A stretch of 64,000 bases of DNA from Butyrivibrio sp. VCB2006 (GCF_000420945.1 NZ_ATVX01000003.1:186001-250000), one strand, 5' to 3'; shown: positions 25,122 to 33,094, counted from the stretch's first letter. The notes: a model not told the origin generated them from the letters alone. A program made the numbers and translations.

Positions 25122-25192
25122 TGTGTCCTCCCATAGATGTCATTGATCCATACCACAAAATCCTTATCTGTTGCTACGGTAAACTGCCTCAT
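25118..25192 (-). CDS. 24-codon ORF coupled to its neighbours at both ends
   Basis: MRQFTVATDKDFVVWINDIY... starts in the stop codon of the GH53 gene (ATGA) and stops in the start codon of the ASCH-GNAT gene (ATGA). It contains the SD of the latter gene. It may be a translational relay or simply an in-frame gap; it matches no family I know. Confidence 0.3.
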   Translation of the reverse strand: MRQFTVATDKDFVVWINDIYGRTQ

Positions 25193-27318
25193 TTTTTCTC
25201 AAGCACGAAGTCGTCGACTGTTCCCCAGCTTCCTTTGTTGACCTTGTAGTGGACACCAATTTCTACAGAATCGCCATCTGCAATCTCTATGTCATCGATC
25301 ACCGGATTCTTCCACTCTGCCCAATTAGTTACCATAAAGGACTCGGAATAAGTCTTGCCATTAACTAGCGCATAGAGAATAAGCTCGGAGTCGTCTGTCA
25401 TGTCGCCGCCCTGAGCAAAGCACTGAAGGCTGTATGTTCCTGCAGATAATCCGTCTATCTTCTGGAATAACTTAAATTCTGACTTGCCATCTCCTGCCCA
25501 GAAATGTAGTGCCTTTGTTCCCGTGTGAGCATCGTCTGCTTTGTCCTGATAGTCGGTTATATCGGACCCTTCCGCTCTGACCTCCCACATGGATGTGTCG
25601 TCCTCTTCAAAGCTTGGGTTCAATACTGCATTTGGAAGATTGACTTCTATGTAGCAGGTGAGCACGCTGCCATCATCTACAGTGCCGCAAATCTCATATT
25701 TTCCTGCCACCGAATTGTCTATCTTGGAAGCAGCTTCTGTGTCCCATTTAACTGCAACGTTTTTATTCTTGGAAGTATCGTTATAAATTACGCTGACATC
25801 CTCCGGAAGCTTAACTTCTTCTCCTGTGGTAAAAGACAAATATACATCAGGAACTGCATCGATTCTAAGCTCTGCATCATGTCCTGTCTTTACATACTTG
25901 AAGGTATTAAGTGATGGCAGTGGATGTCCGTCAAAGCTAAAGAGCGCCTGATTCTCCCAGGAGCATCCGCCGTAGTAAAGCCCTGCGTCATCTGGGTCAT
26001 ATTTTCCTGCATAACTACTTGCCCAGCCGCTTCCGTAGGTCTCCCAGATTGAAGAGTTGTCATCAGTAGCGGCACCAACAGGAAGCCATACACCTTCCCA
26101 GTAGAAAATTCCCAGCGCACCTGCGTCACTTGCTGCTGCCATGGTGTCGCGAAGCATGTTGGCCTGTCCCTGAACTGTTGCAGGATATCCGTCCACTATA
26201 TCATCTGTTCCGGATACGCTATTTCCACTTCCATCGCCATCCACAGATGTATAGCAATAAGAAGTCTCCGCAAGAAATACCTCTTTTCCAAATTCATCTC
26301 TTATCATCTTCACAACGGACTGCATGTTTTCAAAATCGCCGTCCCAGAAAGGATAATAAGAAAGGCCGATATAATCATAGTCAACACCTGCAAGTCCCAG
26401 GTTTGTCACCCTGTTTTTAACCTGCTCGTTATCCTCGATGTTTGTGTAATGAACAACAATCTTAATATCCTTGTCAAAAGAACTAGCGGCTTCTCTTACA
26501 GCCTTGCTGCCCTCGCTAAGAAGCTTTGTCACATTCGCCTGTAGCGACTCTCCGCTCATACCGTAGTTGATCTCGTTACCAATCTGCACCATTCCAACAT
26601 CAACGCCGTTTTCAAGGAGCATGTTAAGGCACTCCAGCGTGTAATCGTGAAGTGCAACACTCTTTTCACTTACACTCATGCCCTCCCATGCCTTGGGAGC
26701 AAGCTGCCTCTTTGGATCTGCCCAGAAATCCGAATAGTGGAAATCTATGCAGACTTTCATCCCATATTCGGTAGCTCTTTTTCCAAGCGCCTGCGCGGTC
26801 TCAATGTCATTGTTTCCGCCGCCGTAGCCGTAGCCTTCCTCGTTATAAGGGTCGTTCCACACTCGCAGCCTGATGTAGTTAACTCCTGCCTCAGAAAGAG
26901 TCTTAAATACATCACACTCTTTTCCCTCAAAGTCGTAGTAACGAACTCCACTGTTCTCAAGGACCTGCACAGATGATGCATCCATTCCGCAAATGAAATC
27001 ATCAGATAATCCATCAATCTTTTTAACAAATAAATCCTGCGTAAGATCAAGGTCATCCTGCGGTGTCACACTGTCGACTTTCTCCTTTGGGGTAGCATAG
27101 ACACGTTCTGCCTTCTCAGTACTTACATCTGAACTTTCTTTTGCATTATCAACGGTCTCGCTGTCTGTAGTCTCATTCGCATTGGTATTGTCAATGTTCT
27201 CGGTGCTTGTAGCCTCATTTACTACTGTCGCATCTGTACTTGTAGCATTTGCGCAACCAGCCATACTGATTACAGCTGCCATGATAACTCCTACATATTT
27301 CAGTTTTTTAATCTTCAT
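25189..27318 (-). CDS. GH53 endo-beta-1,4-galactanase lipoprotein
   Basis: A 709-residue lipoprotein (lipobox MAGC, Cys22) with a Thr/Asn/Glu-rich linker to about 85. GH53 domain at about 95-480: CGMDASS, YIRLRVWNDP, IDFHYSDFWADP, acid/base Glu249 (QIGNEINYGM) and nucleophile Glu351 (FLAETSY). Then come an Ig-like domain (about 485-562) and a C-terminal beta-sandwich (565-709) in the position where CBM61 galactan-binding modules are found in other GH53 enzymes; that label is an inference. GH53 enzymes cut beta-1,4-galactan of pectin side chains. AAAGGAACG precedes the ATG. It complements the beta-1,3/1,6-galactanases at 3.7-13.7 kb. Confidence 0.9.
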   Translation of the reverse strand: MKIKKLKYVGVIMAAVISMAGCANATSTDATVVNEATSTENIDNTNANETTDSETVDNAKESSDVSTEKAERVYATPKEKVDSVTPQDDLDLTQDLFVKKIDGLSDDFICGMDASSVQVLENSGVRYYDFEGKECDVFKTLSEAGVNYIRLRVWNDPYNEEGYGYGGGNNDIETAQALGKRATEYGMKVCIDFHYSDFWADPKRQLAPKAWEGMSVSEKSVALHDYTLECLNMLLENGVDVGMVQIGNEINYGMSGESLQANVTKLLSEGSKAVREAASSFDKDIKIVVHYTNIEDNEQVKNRVTNLGLAGVDYDYIGLSYYPFWDGDFENMQSVVKMIRDEFGKEVFLAETSYCYTSVDGDGSGNSVSGTDDIVDGYPATVQGQANMLRDTMAAASDAGALGIFYWEGVWLPVGAATDDNSSIWETYGSGWASSYAGKYDPDDAGLYYGGCSWENQALFSFDGHPLPSLNTFKYVKTGHDAELRIDAVPDVYLSFTTGEEVKLPEDVSVIYNDTSKNKNVAVKWDTEAASKIDNSVAGKYEICGTVDDGSVLTCYIEVNLPNAVLNPSFEEDDTSMWEVRAEGSDITDYQDKADDAHTGTKALHFWAGDGKSEFKLFQKIDGLSAGTYSLQCFAQGGDMTDDSELILYALVNGKTYSESFMVTNWAEWKNPVIDDIEIADGDSVEIGVHYKVNKGSWGTVDDFVLEKK

Positions 27319-27435
27319 AGTCGTTCCTTTCTCGTCTTCCTGTCTTTATGAACTGAATCAATTCCTCAATATCGTCAAAATCATCATAGTCACCAATTAT
27401 TCCTTCCCGGTGATAGACAATTCCAGCCTTTTCAT
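27308..27435 (-). pseudogene. Frameshifted small ORF upstream of the GH53 gene
   Basis: From ATG 27435 the frame reads MKRLELSITGKE and stops at 27397; the overlapping frame continues with coding-like GIIGDYDDFDDIEELIQFI... to a stop at 27308, inside the GH53 start. A strong GAGGAGG (27448..27454) stands upstream. ATGAA is repeated in tandem at the start. One small gene broken by a one-base indel explains the pattern; a sequencing error is an alternative. Confidence 0.4.
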
Positions 27436-27477
27436 TTCATCAGTTTACCTCCTCGCGTATTCAACTATTTTTTTAAC

Positions 27478-28035
27478 TCAAAAGCTAATTCTATAATCCT
27501 CTAAAGAAATCTCTAAAGCCATTTCATCTATACTTTTATTGGAATTATCATACAGATGGCCCGCATTTTCAGGCATAGCATCAAGTTCTTTTTTCAAAAA
27601 CTTAGCTCGCTCTATCATGTCCAGATCACCGCGGTTTCTTATTCTTTTTTCCAACTCATCCTCACTGGCTGTAAGAACTATGTAGAAAAGCTCAGCATTA
27701 TTCTTCGCCGCAAGCTCTTTTACCCTTGGAAGCTCATCCTCGATTACATAATCAATCAGAACATCCATCCCCTGCTTAATTGCTCTGTCAGCTGTATCGA
27801 TAATGCAATCCCAGTTGAACTTAAGGATATCTTCCCACATGACTTTATCGGAAGCTTCCCCGTCCACACAAAAACTGTCCTTATCTTCTACTTCAACAAA
27901 TCCGGCATGAAAATCATCGCCATGTATCACATATACTGTTTTCTTATTTTCATCAACAAGATGCCTTGCGTATGCATCAACAAATGTTGACTTTCCGCAG
28001 CCACAAGGCCCTGAGACAAATATTATCTTAGCCAC
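27478..28035 (-). CDS. P-loop kinase-like ATPase
   Basis: A 185-residue protein with a Walker A motif at the N-terminus (SGPCGCGKST, residues 8-17) and a mononucleotide-kinase layout: VIHGDDFHAG, VLIDYVIEDELPRV, and a lid-like basic helix (EKRIRNRGDLDMIERAKFL). It resembles small uridine-kinase/zeta-toxin-type phosphotransferases; the substrate is not determinable. GTG is the start codon, with AGGAGA 7 bases upstream. It is downstream of the zinc-ribbon Nudix gene on the same strand. Confidence 0.7.
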   Translation of the reverse strand: MAKIIFVSGPCGCGKSTFVDAYARHLVDENKKTVYVIHGDDFHAGFVEVEDKDSFCVDGEASDKVMWEDILKFNWDCIIDTADRAIKQGMDVLIDYVIEDELPRVKELAAKNNAELFYIVLTASEDELEKRIRNRGDLDMIERAKFLKKELDAMPENAGHLYDNSNKSIDEMALEISLEDYRISF

Positions 28036-28054
28036 AATATTTCTCCTGTTTTTG

Positions 28055-28186
28055 TTATAACAGTTTATCTAGTTCACAAAGAAGCTTTTCTTTCATTTCC
28101 TCTAGCTCTTCGCTACTAGGTCTGTTGTCATCTGATGGATTCTTCCCCTCTTTAGTTTCATTTATTCTTTCACATATACCGCACAT
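28055..28186 (-). CDS. Small 43-residue ORF overlapping the Nudix gene
   Basis: The frame begins MCGICERINETKEGKNPSDD and ends in a charged helix (EELEEMKEKLLCELDKLL). It overlaps the last 25 bases of the Nudix gene and ends 20 bases before the kinase start. GGGAG lies 12 bases before the ATG, which is far. The amphipathic composition looks real; no family is recognised. Confidence 0.4.
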   Translation of the reverse strand: MCGICERINETKEGKNPSDDNRPSSEELEEMKEKLLCELDKLL

Positions 28187-28704
28187 AGTAATCTCGCTCC
28201 CTTTGCTCCTGATTTCAGGTATTCTCTACACTTATCAAAGTGCATTCCTGAGCAGTTATTTACTCTTGCTATTACACTATCAACTTCATCCATTTTGTAC
28301 CACTTAAGGTCGTCTACTTCCACAGAATCAACAAAATCTGATTTTTTTACATAAGCGATAAAGCCTATCATGATAAGCTGCTTTGGCTCGAAGTAATAAC
28401 TTGATACATACTGACATTTATTTACTATCTGGCCGGTCTCTTCTCTAACTTCCCGTGCAACAGCTTCTTCTATGGTCTCTCCTTCAACCATATATCCTGA
28501 TACTACTGTCCACTTATCCTCAGAAATATAGTTCTGTTTCAAAAGGAGTATTTCATTAAACTCATTTACAACCAAAACTTCAACAACAGGAATAGGATTT
28601 CTCCCATAGATTCTTTTGCATGAAGGACAAATCTTGCACTCATCATCCCCGCATTTAATATCTTCAAGTTCATGTCCGCATTCAGCACAGTATTTGAAAA
28701 GCAT
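28162..28704 (-). CDS. Zinc-ribbon Nudix hydrolase
   Basis: A 180-residue protein. The N-terminus is a four-cysteine zinc ribbon (CAECGHELE...CKICPSC), as in NudC/YjaD-like Nudix enzymes. A complete Nudix box follows: GYMVEGETIEEAVAREVREE then TG. Nudix enzymes cleave nucleoside diphosphates linked to another group; the substrate here is open. The ATG at 28704 is chosen because the zinc ribbon starts right there and GGGGAGG lies upstream; a longer frame would run back through the tRNA-derived repeat at 28717..28799. That repeat supplies the SD region of this gene. Confidence 0.8.
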   Translation of the reverse strand: MLFKYCAECGHELEDIKCGDDECKICPSCKRIYGRNPIPVVEVLVVNEFNEILLLKQNYISEDKWTVVSGYMVEGETIEEAVAREVREETGQIVNKCQYVSSYYFEPKQLIMIGFIAYVKKSDFVDSVEVDDLKWYKMDEVDSVIARVNNCSGMHFDKCREYLKSGAKGARLLCAVYVKE

Positions 28705-28716
28705 TGCCTTTTGTCC

Positions 28717-28799
28717 TCCCCTTTTTGCTACTTTCTTTATGGTAACAAAAAAGGAGCCCGAAATCCAGTCTCCATGCATGTTTCCGCTTTGATTTAAAC
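28717..28799 (-). repeat. Repeat A: tRNA-Arg 3' end plus terminator, degenerate copy
   Basis: Shares 36 identical bases (28718..28753) with repeat B at 32893..32928. Beyond that it aligns with the terminator and last 21 bases of tRNA-Arg at 35481..35541 (15 of 21 match in the tRNA part). On the minus strand it reads tRNA-like end, weak GGAG..CTCC hairpin, T6, then the SD of the Nudix gene. Confidence 0.75.
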
Positions 28800-28919
28800 T
28801 CAAAGTCTTTAAATTCGGTTCATTCATTATAAATATAATTGAGAATCACTAGATTAATTTGTATCATTTTATATTAAGACGAATTAAAAATGCATTATAA
28901 ATTTGGAGGCAAGCTCAAT

Positions 28920-29423
28920 ATGACAGAGTTATTTTCTAAACCTGCTGCAGGAGGAATAATAGAAAGAAATATTGATGGGGAATTATTCATTCTTTTGCAG
29001 GAAAGATATAAAGGAAATGATCATGAAAATGGATTGTTTGAAATACCAGCAGGTAAAATTAGAGAATTCGAGAATATTTATGATTGTTTGAGAAGAGAGA
29101 TATTTGAAGAGACGGGGCTCGAGGTTACATATATTCAAGGAGAGGAAGATGCAGAAATAATCAATCATAATAATTATAAAGTATTGAATTATACACCATT
29201 TGCATGTTCCCAGAATGTTGATGGTGATTATCCGATAATGGTTCAAGTCTTCATTTGTAGAGCAAATGGAAAAGAGTTAAACGAATCTAATGAATCGAAA
29301 AATATTAGATGGGTTTCTCTAAATGATTTGAGAACTATGCTAAGAGATAATGAGGAGTCTTTCTATCCTATGCATATATCAACACTAAAAAAGTACTTAA
29401 ATACAAAATCAGGCTCCGTATAA
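28920..29423 (+). CDS. Nudix hydrolase
   Basis: A 167-residue protein with a full Nudix box (GKIREFENIYDCLRREIFEE then TGLEV) after FEIPA, resembling ADP-ribose pyrophosphatase-like members; the substrate is not proven. GGAGG lies 10 bases before the ATG at 28920. The gene is plus-strand and visibly richer in A/T and in AGA/ATA codons than its neighbours, hinting at a different origin. It faces the minus-strand secreted zinc-knuckle gene across a shared terminator. Confidence 0.8.
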   Translation: MTELFSKPAAGGIIERNIDGELFILLQERYKGNDHENGLFEIPAGKIREFENIYDCLRREIFEETGLEVTYIQGEEDAEIINHNNYKVLNYTPFACSQNVDGDYPIMVQVFICRANGKELNESNESKNIRWVSLNDLRTMLRDNEESFYPMHISTLKKYLNTKSGSV

Positions 29424-29436
29424 AACGGAGCCTGAT
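29408..29436. terminator. Bidirectional terminator between convergent genes
   Basis: A perfect 12-base stem (ATCAGGCTCCGT / ACGGAGCCTGAT) with a 5-base loop. It contains the stop codon of the plus-strand Nudix gene and lies 6 bases from the stop of the minus-strand gene. The T-runs on both sides are short. Confidence 0.7.
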
Positions 29437-29441
29437 GATAT

Positions 29442-30080
29442 TTATGGATTGCAATGTCCACAAGGAGAATATCCCTGTCCTACTATGTCATCTCTGCTTG
29501 ATGTAGATGTGGCATAGTTTTCTGCTTTTATTTTCTTTACATCTTTGCAAGAAGAATAATGGAACTTCTTAGTGCTAGTATTCAGTACATATGTTGTTTC
29601 TGTTTTCTCAGTCTTCTCTACGCTTGTGCTCTTATCATCAGTACTTGCTTTCTTATCAGTCTTCTGAGCACTCTTGGATGAATTACTTGTAGTACCTGTA
29701 GAAGACTTTCCAGTCGCTTTGCCAACTGAAGTGCTAACAGATGCTTTGCTTGTTGTAGCAGTTTCTTTTTTGGAAGAAGCTGATTTCTTTTCTGCTGTTG
29801 TACTATCTGTAGCCTTACTAGAGCTAGAATCTAACGTTACAGGATTACACTTTGAACATGCCTTGTAGCCCTTGTCTACAGCGCTCTGCAAAGTTGTTTC
29901 TATTTTACTTTTACTAAGACTGCTGCAACCATCTGAATGATAGCATTTTCCGGACTTAGTTATGTAAACAGTGGTATCTCCACTTGCTGCATATACCTTA
30001 GTATTCACTCCAAAAAGGCCTGTAACCATTACCAATACAAGTGACAAAGTCATAAGATACTTATTTATTGTTTTATTCAT
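29442..30080 (-). CDS. Secreted protein with two Ada-like zinc-knuckle domains
   Basis: A 212-residue exported protein: signal peptide (1-32, ending KVYAA), a first Cys/His domain (YHSDGCSSL...CSKCNP), a long Ser/Thr/Lys-rich low-complexity linker (about 80-160) and a second domain (FHYSSCKDV...GYSPCGHCNP). Each has the FHYxxC...CxxCNP pattern of Ada-type metal-binding domains. The second is closely similar to the C-terminus of the nuclease encoded just upstream, suggesting domain duplication. GAGAGGATTCCT precedes the ATG. It is probably cotranscribed with the nuclease and thus under the same riboswitch. The function is unknown. Confidence 0.7.
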   Translation of the reverse strand: MNKTINKYLMTLSLVLVMVTGLFGVNTKVYAASGDTTVYITKSGKCYHSDGCSSLSKSKIETTLQSAVDKGYKACSKCNPVTLDSSSSKATDSTTAEKKSASSKKETATTSKASVSTSVGKATGKSSTGTTSNSSKSAQKTDKKASTDDKSTSVEKTEKTETTYVLNTSTKKFHYSSCKDVKKIKAENYATSTSSRDDIVGQGYSPCGHCNP

Positions 30081-30146
30081 AGGAATCCTCTCTTATCAAA
30101 ACTTCACTTATCATTTTATCATAATCAATTATTATGATGAACCATG

Positions 30147-31097
30147 CTATGGATTACACTTTTTACACGGATCATACCCTTGGCTAACAAGGTCATCTCT
30201 TGATCCTTCGTAATACAATTTGTTCTTTTCCTTCATGCTCTGGACACTACTACATGACGCATAATGAAACTTCTTTGTGTTCTTGTTTGCCACATACGAA
30301 GCTGTGCTTAAAGCCGGTGTAGTACTGGGCTGCTGAGGCTGTTCAACCTTGTTGTTATTTGTAGTGGCATTAGCTGCATTCTGCGTTGTTGCTAGAGCAG
30401 TATAATTCTCATCCAGGTAATTCTTTCCTGTCTTATAATCGATTACTACTCCGGGCTGTACATTGTAACAAAATACATTGAAGCTAATGCCCTTACCATT
30501 ATCTTCTACAGAATATGCCTCTATTTGAGCACCGCTGCAAAGTAAATTATTTCCCTCAAAGTAAGGTGTCACCCTGTACATGACATGATTTCCGGTACTC
30601 TTTATATAATTTGCCACGCTATTTTCATAAGGCAGCATGCCTTCTATATTGAAGTACCTAGTGCCTGTTATAAGATTTCTCTCGTTGGCATTCTCTGCTG
30701 TCAGTTGATACCCTATCAGATGACATCGGTTATATAGATACGGAGGGTTGGAATCTACAATTCCCGGATACTTGTTCTGATTCCAGCCTGTTGGCTTTAT
30801 CATTCCGATAGATCCGCGACTTTCCGTAGGCATTAGTTCTGTTCCAATACAAGAAATTGCAGTAGTACATCTTCCTAGCTTGTCCAGTGCTCCGTATGTT
30901 TCATAAGCATTGGTAGATAATTCCTGACTGGAGAATTGAGGTACGTTGTTATTTAGAGCTATTGATGCGTATCCACTATATTCAAGGATTGTCTCTTGCG
31001 CACTGGTTTCTACTATCGAAAAAGAAAAATACGTAAGAAAAATACATAGGGCATATAAAAAAACTAGTTTTCTTTGTAAAAAGGAATTTACTCTCAT
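30147..31097 (-). CDS. Secreted DNA/RNA non-specific endonuclease with Ada-like tail
   Basis: A 316-residue exported nuclease. A hydrophobic signal segment (8-28) is followed by the NucA/EndA-type domain: YNRCHLIGYQL corresponds to the DRGH active-site motif of this superfamily in its clostridial form, followed by NERNLITGTRYFN with the metal-binding Asn. After a Thr/Asn/Pro linker comes a zinc-knuckle domain (KKFHYASCSSV...GYDPCKKCNP). Family members degrade external DNA for competence or nutrition. The ATG at 31097 has AAGGAAA in front; an upstream start would include 13 residues from the leader. The leader holds a candidate cyclic-di-GMP riboswitch and a terminator. Confidence 0.82.
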   Translation of the reverse strand: MRVNSFLQRKLVFLYALCIFLTYFSFSIVETSAQETILEYSGYASIALNNNVPQFSSQELSTNAYETYGALDKLGRCTTAISCIGTELMPTESRGSIGMIKPTGWNQNKYPGIVDSNPPYLYNRCHLIGYQLTAENANERNLITGTRYFNIEGMLPYENSVANYIKSTGNHVMYRVTPYFEGNNLLCSGAQIEAYSVEDNGKGISFNVFCYNVQPGVVIDYKTGKNYLDENYTALATTQNAANATTNNNKVEQPQQPSTTPALSTASYVANKNTKKFHYASCSSVQSMKEKNKLYYEGSRDDLVSQGYDPCKKCNP

Positions 31098-31120
31098 AAT
31101 ATTTCCTTCATTATCCACAT

Positions 31121-31153
31121 AAAAAAGAAGCATCACTTCGCCAGTAATGCTTC
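31121..31153 (-). terminator. Leader terminator between riboswitch and nuclease gene
   Basis: On the minus strand GAAGCATTACT and AGTGATGCTTC form a 10-pair stem with one mismatch, followed by TTTTTT. It lies 24 bases before the nuclease start codon and 10 bases after the riboswitch, the arrangement of a transcription-attenuating switch. Confidence 0.8.
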
Positions 31154-31162
31154 ATACATATT

Positions 31163-31235
31163 AGTTGCAACTGGCTGACTCCTAAAAGTCCCTATAGCTT
31201 TGTGTCGCCGGATTACTCCGGGTTTACCCATTATT
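31163..31235 (-). ncRNA. Candidate cyclic-di-GMP-I (GEMM-I) riboswitch
   Basis: On the minus strand the order of conserved pieces is GGGTAAACC, a small CCGG hairpin (P2), GACACAAAGCTATAGGG, a GACT/AGTC hairpin (P3) and AGTCAGCCAGTTGC. These match the GEMM-I core, including the AAAGCTA joint and the AGCCAGTTGC closing strand. The outer P1 stem is not clear. It is placed in the leader of the nuclease gene just before a terminator, so ligand binding would decide read-through. The window encodes two GGDEF proteins that could supply the ligand. Confidence 0.75.
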
Positions 31236-31340
31236 TTATTTTTTAAGGCATACTCGTCTACTGTCTGCCATGAAGTATAAACTCTTGTAAGCTATAATGA
31301 AACAAAAACAAAGTTAAAAGAATATTAAATAATTATGATA

Positions 31341-32108
31341 TCATTTCTTTCTTGCAATCTTTCTTGCAATAGCCGTGAATTCTCCTGGAAGCATATCATT
31401 CTCCCATGACGGATGCTCATCAAATCTCTCTACAGTAAAGCCATTTGCAATTATAGAGTTGATAATCTCGCTGATTGTATATTTTCGATAATGACACTTT
31501 GGAATCTGCTTACGGATTTCATCATCATAGAATCTAGCGTGTGCCATCTCTCCTTCGAATACTTCGGTAGAGAAATAACTCATAGTTGGCTGCTGCAATC
31601 CAAGTACATCTGAGATTTTTGTAAATGGATGGAAATCACTGCAGATCATCTTTCCATCTGGTTTCAATACCTTATTCATAACCTCCATGAAAGCATCGAT
31701 GTCATGGAAATAGTGAAGGATTCCACCTTCCATAAATACCACATCAAAAAAGCCTTCATATTTGCTCATGTCAATTTCCATGATGTCACATACTTCATAT
31801 CCAATTTTGACTCCTGCTGCTTCAGCAGTCTCCATGGCATATTTCTTGTTTGCTTCAGAAATATCGAAAACAGTAACTTCTGCTCCAAGAAGTGCAAGCG
31901 GAATTGCCTTCTTGCCACAAGATCCGCATATATTAGCTACTTTAACTCCTTCATAGGAATCAAAATAGTTCGCGTATTGCTTAAGCATTTTTTTTGGATT
32001 TTCCTTATCCTTCGCAGCTCGCTCCTTAGGTGTTCCAGCCGTTCTTACCCAGAAATCATATGCATCAAATTCCCATGCTTTCTTATGTTGTAAGCTATAC
32101 TCCTCCAT
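31341..32108 (-). CDS. Class I SAM-dependent methyltransferase
   Basis: A 255-residue methyltransferase. Motif I is modified (VANICGSCGKKAIPLALLGA in place of a D/E-x-GxGxG loop), followed by VTVFDISEANKKYA (acidic ribose-binding residue), VVFMEGGILHYFHD and VLKPDGKMICSDFHP. It belongs to the general small-molecule methyltransferase group (Methyltransf_11/25 type); the acceptor is unknown. GGGAGG precedes the ATG and the DUF3795-GNAT gene lies 27 bases upstream in the same direction. Confidence 0.75.
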   Translation of the reverse strand: MEEYSLQHKKAWEFDAYDFWVRTAGTPKERAAKDKENPKKMLKQYANYFDSYEGVKVANICGSCGKKAIPLALLGAEVTVFDISEANKKYAMETAEAAGVKIGYEVCDIMEIDMSKYEGFFDVVFMEGGILHYFHDIDAFMEVMNKVLKPDGKMICSDFHPFTKISDVLGLQQPTMSYFSTEVFEGEMAHARFYDDEIRKQIPKCHYRKYTISEIINSIIANGFTVERFDEHPSWENDMLPGEFTAIARKIARKK

Positions 32109-32135
32109 TTTCTGTCCTCCCTCTGATGATATCTG

Positions 32136-32879
32136 CTAATTCTTTTCAAAGTAGATAATATCCATGTTTTCACTTATCTTATCAATTTTCCCCGTTCTTT
32201 TATAACCAAGCTTTTCATATAAATGGATATTGCCCTCTTCCTGCAGGATAGTGTCAAGACTCCAATTGTCGTTTCCATATATCTTTTCAGCTTCCAGTAT
32301 TGCCTGCTGTGCATAGCCTTTGTTCCGGAATTCTGGCATAATCCAAAGCGGAGAGATTCGTTTCCTACTGCCATCCTTTTTATCAATTATTCTGACTCCC
32401 CCAACATTAACTCCGTCGGCTACTATGAAGAAATATGTAGTTACCTCGAAATCATATTTTTGCAGGATACGCTCATAGTTCTCAGCAGCGGGACTCATAT
32501 CATAATCCTGGTACTTTTCTAAAAGACCTGTAAATGCCTCAACTTGCATCTCCCAAAGAGTATGCATATCTTCTTTTTTAGCTTTTCTTAGTTTCACATT
32601 CCTCTTCTTATACTCATCTCTCAATTTTGTAAGATGCTCCACTATATTGGGATTCCAGGAAATCATCTGTGGAAGCTTATCACAAGGAAATTCCTCACAT
32701 AAACCACAGAACTTTGCATTATGTTCTCTGCAACAAACGTAAACTTTGCAGATTCCTGATCCAGCCCATTCAGGCACACGTCCTTCTGCCTCTATACATC
32801 CGGGACATATACCCTTTATCTTTTTCCCACATCCAACACAACACTCACCGCATGCCGTTATAGTAGAAAAATCTGTCAT
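32136..32879 (-). CDS. DUF3795 / GNAT acetyltransferase fusion
   Basis: A 247-residue fusion. Residues 1-90 are a Cys-rich DUF3795 domain (CGECCVGCGKK, CPGCIE, CCREHNAKFCGLCEEFPC) likely to bind zinc; residues 95-247 are a GNAT domain (LRKAKKEDMHTLWEMQ start, MPEFRNKGYAQQAILEAEKI acetyl-CoA loop, HLYEKLGYKRTG end). The pairing suggests a metal- or redox-gated acetyltransferase, but no substrate can be named. GGGGGAG stands 9 bases before the ATG and derives from repeat B, directly upstream. Confidence 0.75.
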   Translation of the reverse strand: MTDFSTITACGECCVGCGKKIKGICPGCIEAEGRVPEWAGSGICKVYVCCREHNAKFCGLCEEFPCDKLPQMISWNPNIVEHLTKLRDEYKKRNVKLRKAKKEDMHTLWEMQVEAFTGLLEKYQDYDMSPAAENYERILQKYDFEVTTYFFIVADGVNVGGVRIIDKKDGSRKRISPLWIMPEFRNKGYAQQAILEAEKIYGNDNWSLDTILQEEGNIHLYEKLGYKRTGKIDKISENMDIIYFEKN

Positions 32880-32891
32880 CGTCTACGTTCT

Positions 32892-32974
32892 CCCCCTTTT
32901 TGCTACTTTCTTTATGGTAACAAAAAAGAATCCTGAAATCCAGTCTCCATGCGTGTTCACGCTTAGATTTGAAC
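32892..32974 (-). repeat. Repeat B: tRNA-Arg 3' end plus terminator, degenerate copy
   Basis: 36 bases (32893..32928) are identical to repeat A. The remainder aligns with tRNA-Arg and its terminator (16 of 21 bases match in the tRNA end). The minus strand again runs from a tRNA-like end through a decayed hairpin and T-run to the SD of the next gene. Confidence 0.75.
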
Positions 32975-33094
32975 ACAAAACATATTTTTGAATATCCTTA
33001 TAAATTCCTTATAATTGCCTGATATCCTTCTAACCATAGACAAAAGAAATGCAGACAAGCAAAGGCTTTGCGCCTTATACAGGAGGACATCACA

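Noticed and set aside
25565..25914. Plus-strand frame within the GH53 gene region
   Set aside because: It runs antisense to the conserved Ig-like and binding modules of the lipoprotein and lacks a start signal.
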